DNA of 64,000 bases from Brachynemurus nebulosus (lineage: Eukaryota; Arthropoda; Insecta; Neuroptera; Myrmeleontidae): positions 15,230,725-15,294,724 of the forward strand of contig JAPWDM010000001.1 of assembly GCA_035578155.1 (NCBI GenBank), written 5' to 3'. The notes under the pieces are model-generated. The model did not search any database and was not told the origin of the DNA. It saw only the letters and a program-made list of their open reading frames with translations. Below, piece by piece: positions 59,153-64,000 of the stretch. A program made the position numbers and the translations under genes. Positions within the stretch are counted from its first letter, which is position 1; every line of letters starts with the position of its first letter.

Positions 59153-62100
59153 AAAAGGAAAAGTAACACTTCTAAATTCCTGTTTCAAACTAATAAGCTA
59201 TAATAAATATTTTGGAATTTGGACCTAAAGTTCCAGCCAACTAATAAAATTTTGCATTATACGAAAGTGGTTGTGAAATAAAGATGACTGTAATAATATT
59301 TTGATGAATCACTTGAAGGTAATTTATAAAAACCTACAATTATTCAAAAATAAAGGCGTCAAAAGTATCAACCTACAGTTACGAATAACATTCCCACATT
59401 TTTTTTGTGTTTGACATTATTAGTTAATACTTTCACTAATGCTAACAATAGAAAAAAATTACTTACTGGTAGTCACAGTCGTTGCATAAAAATATGTTTA
59501 AATACATTAGTTGTGTCTGTTCCATTAACATACATCAGATGCATTCGTTACTATCATTAATCAGCGCAACACTTTATTACATTTAAAAATTTATACAAGT
59601 AATTCACCTTCTGTTTGGGTTAGACCGTAATCTTTAAATTATTTTAGAGCGAATCATTTTGAACGGTTTGTATTGTAAGGGTATTTTCATCCTTCCCTGA
59701 GGTTGTAATTAAATCTGATAAATATATTTTTAACCGAAGAAAATATCAACCACAGTTGTGTTGATTTCTGTCGGGAATCTAGCTCGAGGCTACAATGATC
59801 TTAACAGAATGTGGAATAAATAAATCAAATTAAACATTAATATTATGTTAATTGGGATTCAGGTAGTGAAGTAGCTACCAGTTTTGAAAATAAATTAATC
59901 TAGACAATATCAATTTCATAAACAGATGTTTATTTTAATACGAGATTTGGAATTTTTGGTGTTCATTGATCTGTCATTAAATATCTTTCAAAAATATTAA
60001 AATTATATAATTAACCCATTAAAGCCCACCTCTATTTCTACTTGTCAGATTTTGATAAGATCACAGGTTCGTCTGATATATTTTATGAGAGCTCAATAAT
60101 ACCAAAAAAGGAAACTAACGGTAATTTTTAAATGGTACAATTTTTGCTATTTGATCCCAAAAATTAAAAAAAAAACTAGTTGTGAAAATCGATTCAGTCA
60201 GTATAACTGGATTTCAAAGTCTATCACTTTTTATACTTGAGATTATAATTAAAGTTGCTTCATTAAGACCACTGGAACAAAAATTATAAAAAAAAATATT
60301 TCTTGAGACTAAAAGACTAGTTTCTCATAATACGGAGTAAACTAGTAAAGTTTCATTTTTAGCCCAAAGGCATAAAAGCACTTTTGCTCCCGCTTTTAAG
60401 CCAATTAACAAGCAGAATTTACAGAGTGTCATCAATCAGCAAGCCACATTCAACTTTAAATATCGCTGCTAGGTAACGAAATACTTATTTAAAATAACAA
60501 AGAAATTCAAACTTGTAGATAAACAGTTATGGTATTATCAAATTTGATTGAGTTATCCAAAATATACTTGATGTAATATTATTTCACACAATTTGAATGG
60601 AATTCATGTAATTTTGTTAATAATTTTAAATTTGGAATCGCAAAAAATAATATAAACGTCAGGGAACTAAAGTGCTATTTTTGACCCTTTGTGTGAATTG
60701 TTGTACTCGGGTTTTTACACGTCCTCTACCAACAAACTTCACACTCGGGATTAAACGTCACACCTTAGTCCCTTGGTAGGTATATAACACTATTTAGAAT
60801 CCTTAGAGGTAGCTCCTTAAAATAATACTTCATACGATACATTAATTAAAATTCTTTTTGTTGGATCAAGCTAAAGGACAGAAGGATACGAGAGTGATTT
60901 TATAAGGATTCCGTTTTTTCCTTTAAAGTACCGAATTCTAAAAAAAGAGGTGGTACTTAACTAAAAATAACACTCTTATTAAAGAAAATTGTTTTCCTTG
61001 TCGCTTTATCTTTTACTTTTGATTCAAAAACTTTTAATTAATTTTTATTATCTTGATGTTGTCCTACTGGACTCTGACCAAAGCTGAAATTTGCATCTGC
61101 GTTAGGGAATTACACAGTTCTAATACAAAATAATAGATGTAGAACTATTATCAAGTATGGTTAACGCACTGTCAAACACAACCAGTTTCGCACATATAAT
61201 AACATATTTCTAGTTATGTACGTACATTTGACAATGATAGCTGATTGTATCAGGTCAAACAATTTGAGTAGTACAATAATAATGTCGAATTCTGTCGTAT
61301 TGAATAATAAATAGACAACAACAAATACACTGAACAAACAATCTTGATTCCCGTTTGTAATAAATAAAACACAATTATTTACCACAATTGTATTCTAGTG
61401 TCAGACCAGAAGTAGTAGCTAGCCACTTCGCAGTTCCACTGTCTAAATATGGAACCGAGGGTTATTTCTGTCAATTTACTATCAAACTACCGTTACTATA
61501 ATTTAAACATTTAGTACATGTTATCGAAATGTTATATAATGCTGCGTTAAAACGTAAACAATCAATTTTCTATATACGTACAATTCAAATTAGAGTACAA
61601 AATAATGGTAAAATAATAGTCTTAGGCTAGGAAAGGTACTGAACCAAGTATTGTAACCTCCAAAAATTTGTAAAAATTGTTTTGCATTTACGAGTCAAAT
61701 GTGAAAATGGTTTTTTTTTTGTTATAAATGTGAAATGGAAAATTATAAAGGAAATCAAATTAAAGAAGACAACCTCACGTAAAATTGCCCGTAGGTAATC
61801 TAACATGTAGGAGCCAGTAAGAGCGTGAAGAAACAATTAAAAAATACTGATTTTGAAGTTTTCAGCTATTTAGTATCACTTTCATAGTGCGGAAAGCTTC
61901 CAAGATTTTGCTGTGGAACAACAGTAGTGTTAAAATATGTAGGTACCTTCTCCAGTGAAACCCTAAGAGCTATAAAGACACAACAGAAGATAAAACAGAA
62001 TATACACAGAGCAAGAAGGAACATAAAACATGTGATAATAACTGCTTCACTACCCGCTTTTTTTTTTTTTTAAATATTAAAAGGAACAGTTTTTCTTAAG

Positions 62101-63307
62101 AAGTGTCTTCTTTAATTAGACTTTCCGCTCCTTTAACACTTTACATTCCGATGACCCAGCATCTGTGTCAATAACTAGACAACCTTAGAAGCCAATTGCG
62201 ATTAGGGATCACACATGTGTGTAATGCTACCGCGAACAGGTAGCATAGAGTATACCTTATTGGTGTATGCTTTTTACAGAACTGTTGACGTGATATACTG
62301 TTGTGTCAATATTGTCGGCCCCTGGAGAAGTTTACTGTGCAGACACGCGGATTATTTAGTGTTAATTTCAAGATTATCGCAATTTAAGATTCGGATCATA
62401 AAAAACTTTGACTACGTTCTTCATTGCACTTTACAGAATGGTAAAAAGTTTATTTCTATTGCAATCGTTTAACATCAAACCATTATCATTTCTGGACTAG
62501 ATTATTTGATAAGCTGGTTATTTTGTTTGTATAAGTTGGTAACAAATTGAAATCTGTTGTAAATAGAAATAAGGTGGAATGAATGAAAACAAAGGTAAAT
62601 TAGAATAACAGTAAGATTTTAATATTTTTAACAGTTAAATTCCATTCCCATTAAACACTGTTTTGTAATTTTTTTTTAAATAAAATTAAAATTATTTCTT
62701 ATTAATTTGATTTAAAAGAGAGGAAGTACCACTTAAAAATACAATTAATAAAACACATAATTCCTACAATGTGATTATAAATGGCAAGAATATTGATTAT
62801 AAATGCAAAATTATATTCATATTATGTATCTTTTATGTAGGTACATTAAATATTATATTTAAATACTACTAGTATAATTAAGTTTATCCGAAGGGTATTT
62901 GAGAAATGATGTTTAAGTTACATACGTACACCACTATATGTATTGGTTACGAAACTCATAACATCATTTGATTAACATAATTCTTGGATGTTTTTTATTA
63001 TTTGTATTTCAGTAGTGTTGTGTGCATTCTGTTGTACTGTATCCCCAAGCTAAAATGACATTTTTAATCATAAGTCACATCTTTCAGTGTTTGGCCTACT
63101 TTTCATTCATGGTTTATTAAAATAATTCTTGCAGATTTTGCATTTATTTATATTTTCACTGGGCCCTACCATTTGACGGTAGTTTTATCTTTTCATCGAA
63201 TTTTGAAAAAATTATCTACTAAAAGTGGCGTCGGGACTTTAAACTATTTATTAAAGTAAATAAAAAGTTTTAAATTCCACGCCGAAAAGTCTAAAAAGTT
63301 ACGTCGT
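59153..63307. other. Gene-free stretch
   Basis: AT-rich. TTAACCCATTAAAGCCC at 60011 looks like a piggyBac-type left end but no right partner was found. A T-run near 62060 is a homopolymer. Segment S copy 2 is listed separately. Open frames are 85 codons or less and not recognised. Confidence 0.45.
62256..62320 (+). repeat. Dispersed segment S, copy 2
   Basis: Aligns with 35559-35620 (see there): CTGTTGACG and TTGTGTCAATAT blocks ending in GGCC. It lies within an 85-codon open frame (62215-62472) that I do not recognise. Confidence 0.45.
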
Positions 63308-63376
63308 TTTCATTCGTCGTATGTGACATTTAACTACAAAATACACGGCAAGAGATGTCACAGACGACGAATGAAA
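63308..63376. repeat. 22-bp inverted repeat next to the hAT element
   Basis: TTTCATTCGTCGTATGTGAC (63308 on) is mirrored at 63355-63376 with one mismatch around a 25-nt loop. It ends 14 bp before the hAT left terminus and may be an older insertion or a local inverted duplication. Confidence 0.75.
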
Positions 63377-63535
63377 GTACACACACACACTAGGGATGAT
63401 CGATATTCATCGATGGTAGAAAAACATCGATGTTTAGCGGGAAAACATCGATGTAAAAACATTGATGTTATGTTCTCGATAACATCAACATATCGATGTT
63501 ACGAGAATAATATCGAAACATCGATATTACTCTAA

Positions 63536-63787
63536 GCTATCCAGTATTTAAAAAGTCCTGTAGCTGATTTAAAACCAGATCCATTACTTTTATGGCAAGT
63601 TCTAGGATCCACTTATCCAAACTTGAAAAAAATTGCCATTAAATATTTGTGTTGCACAGCAACTTCAACAGCTTCAGAGAGACTTTTCAAAAGCTGGGCA
63701 GCATTTGTATCATCAAAGGAACAGATTAAAAGGGAAACTTCTAACAAAGTTACTTTTTTGCAAAGTGTACCAAATAAATACTGGTAA
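63536..63787 (+). pseudogene. hAT transposase C-terminal dimerisation domain (remnant)
   Basis: This frame has no start codon; it opens after a stop at 63533-63535 and ends at TAA 63785-63787, 83 codons. Recognisable hAT features in order are DPLLLW (residues 15-20), YPNLKKIAIKYL (27-38), ATSTASERLF (42-51) and NKVTFLQS (70-77). These make up the C-terminal hAT dimerisation region found in Ac-like and ZBED-type transposases, which in full-length enzymes follows an N-terminal BED zinc finger and the RNase-H-like catalytic core. Here the whole N-terminal and catalytic part is missing: the frame starts directly after the subterminal boxes, so an internal deletion joined the left end to the last exon. 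It cannot transpose by itself. The retained stretch has no stop or frameshift, which suggests the deletion is fairly recent. Confidence in family is high; host function is unlikely. Confidence 0.88.
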
Positions 63788-63878
63788 TGTTGATTTTTAA
63801 TAAATAAAATAATAGATTATAATGATTGTTTATTTTGCTACATAAACATCGATATTTTCGAACATCGATGTTTTTCTT

Positions 63879-63881
<3 letters not shown>

Positions 63882-63941
<60 letters not shown>
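63882..63941. repeat. (TA)n microsatellite inside the hAT right end
   Basis: About 30 TA units between a TTTCGATA box and the TCGATACTC terminus. The minus-strand open frame over it (63750-63974) is an Ile-Tyr artefact. Confidence 0.95.
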
Positions 63942-63945
<4 letters not shown>

Positions 63946-64000
63946 ACTCTTGCTTCACACCAACACACACACACCTCTTAGCTTAAACGCATATATCTTC

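Larger units (their letters stand above)
63391..63955 (+). mobile_element. Internally deleted hAT transposon
   Basis: The left terminus TAGGGATGATCGATA opens the element; the right end (TATCGATACTCTTG, about 63939-63952) is a degraded inverted match. Subterminal boxes of the AACATCGATGTT type occur about seven times at 63400-63535 and twice at 63844-63875 in both orientations, as expected for transposase-binding sites. The body holds only the C-terminal part of a hAT transposase. Flanking AC-rich octamers (63383-63390 and just after the right end) could be a duplication, but the AC repeats make this unprovable. A TA microsatellite has grown near the right end. Confidence 0.75.

Noticed and set aside
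60011..60420. Possible piggyBac-like element starting TTAACCCATTAAAGCCC
   Set aside because: The only candidate right end (near 60408, TTAA after GCTTTTAAGCCAA) does not mirror the left terminus.
63750..63974. 74-codon minus-strand frame with alternating Ile-Tyr
   Set aside because: Microsatellite artefact opposite the hAT remnant.
1..64000. tRNA, rRNA, CRISPR or bacterial operon signals
   Set aside because: Looked for B-box GGTTCGANTCC, regular direct repeats with spacers and tightly packed frames; none supported.

Overview
This window looks like non-coding DNA from an animal, most likely an insect. It is roughly 70% A+T. No open frame longer than 132 codons resembles a known host protein, and I see no tRNA, rRNA, operon or bacterial signal. 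It carries many degraded cut-and-paste transposons of types common in insects (hAT, pogo/Tc1-like, piggyBac-like, TTAA-flanked Kolobok-like, Mutator/Foldback-like with 9-bp duplications). I read it as intergenic or long-intron sequence. The order or species cannot be fixed from the sequence alone.

Layout. 1-8.2 kb is plain AT-rich DNA with one hAT miniature element (606-794, perfect 8-bp duplication). 8.2-10.8 kb holds three inverted-repeat elements (8214-8427, 8629-8737, 10093-10719). 12.3-20.6 kb is the densest part: two dispersed-repeat fragments, a paired hairpin family (14265-14409 and 16691-16878), a TA-flanked element full of one short box (14485-15425), a 379-bp inverted-terminal element (17681-18059), and a nest in which an outer inverted-repeat pair (18779/20603) encloses a MITE with CTCF-like ends and a pogo-like element. 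21.6-27.7 kb holds a 746-bp fold-back element, a GC-rich dispersed repeat, a piggyBac-like MITE and the first of two Kolobok-like copies (the second is at 43480-44344).

31.5-34.5 kb has a worn hAT relic, a cluster of C/EBP-type palindromes (33145-33477) and a 655-bp Foldback-like element with a perfect 9-bp duplication. 41.2-41.4 kb is a palindrome whose left arm alone carries a segment resembling a Penelope-type terminal region with a possible hammerhead-like core on the minus strand. 45.8-46.1 kb is a near-perfect 341-bp palindrome with a 1-nt centre. 47.9-48.6 kb is a Mutator-like element with a perfect 9-bp duplication. 58.5-59.2 kb is a dispersed repeat containing TA microsatellites and an extra inverted arm.

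The only protein-coding remnant I recognise is the C-terminal dimerisation domain of a hAT transposase (63536-63787), inside an internally deleted element bordered by AACATCGATGTT-type subterminal boxes. None of the genes present act together in a pathway: the window is a record of repeated transposon insertion, nesting and fold-back rearrangement.
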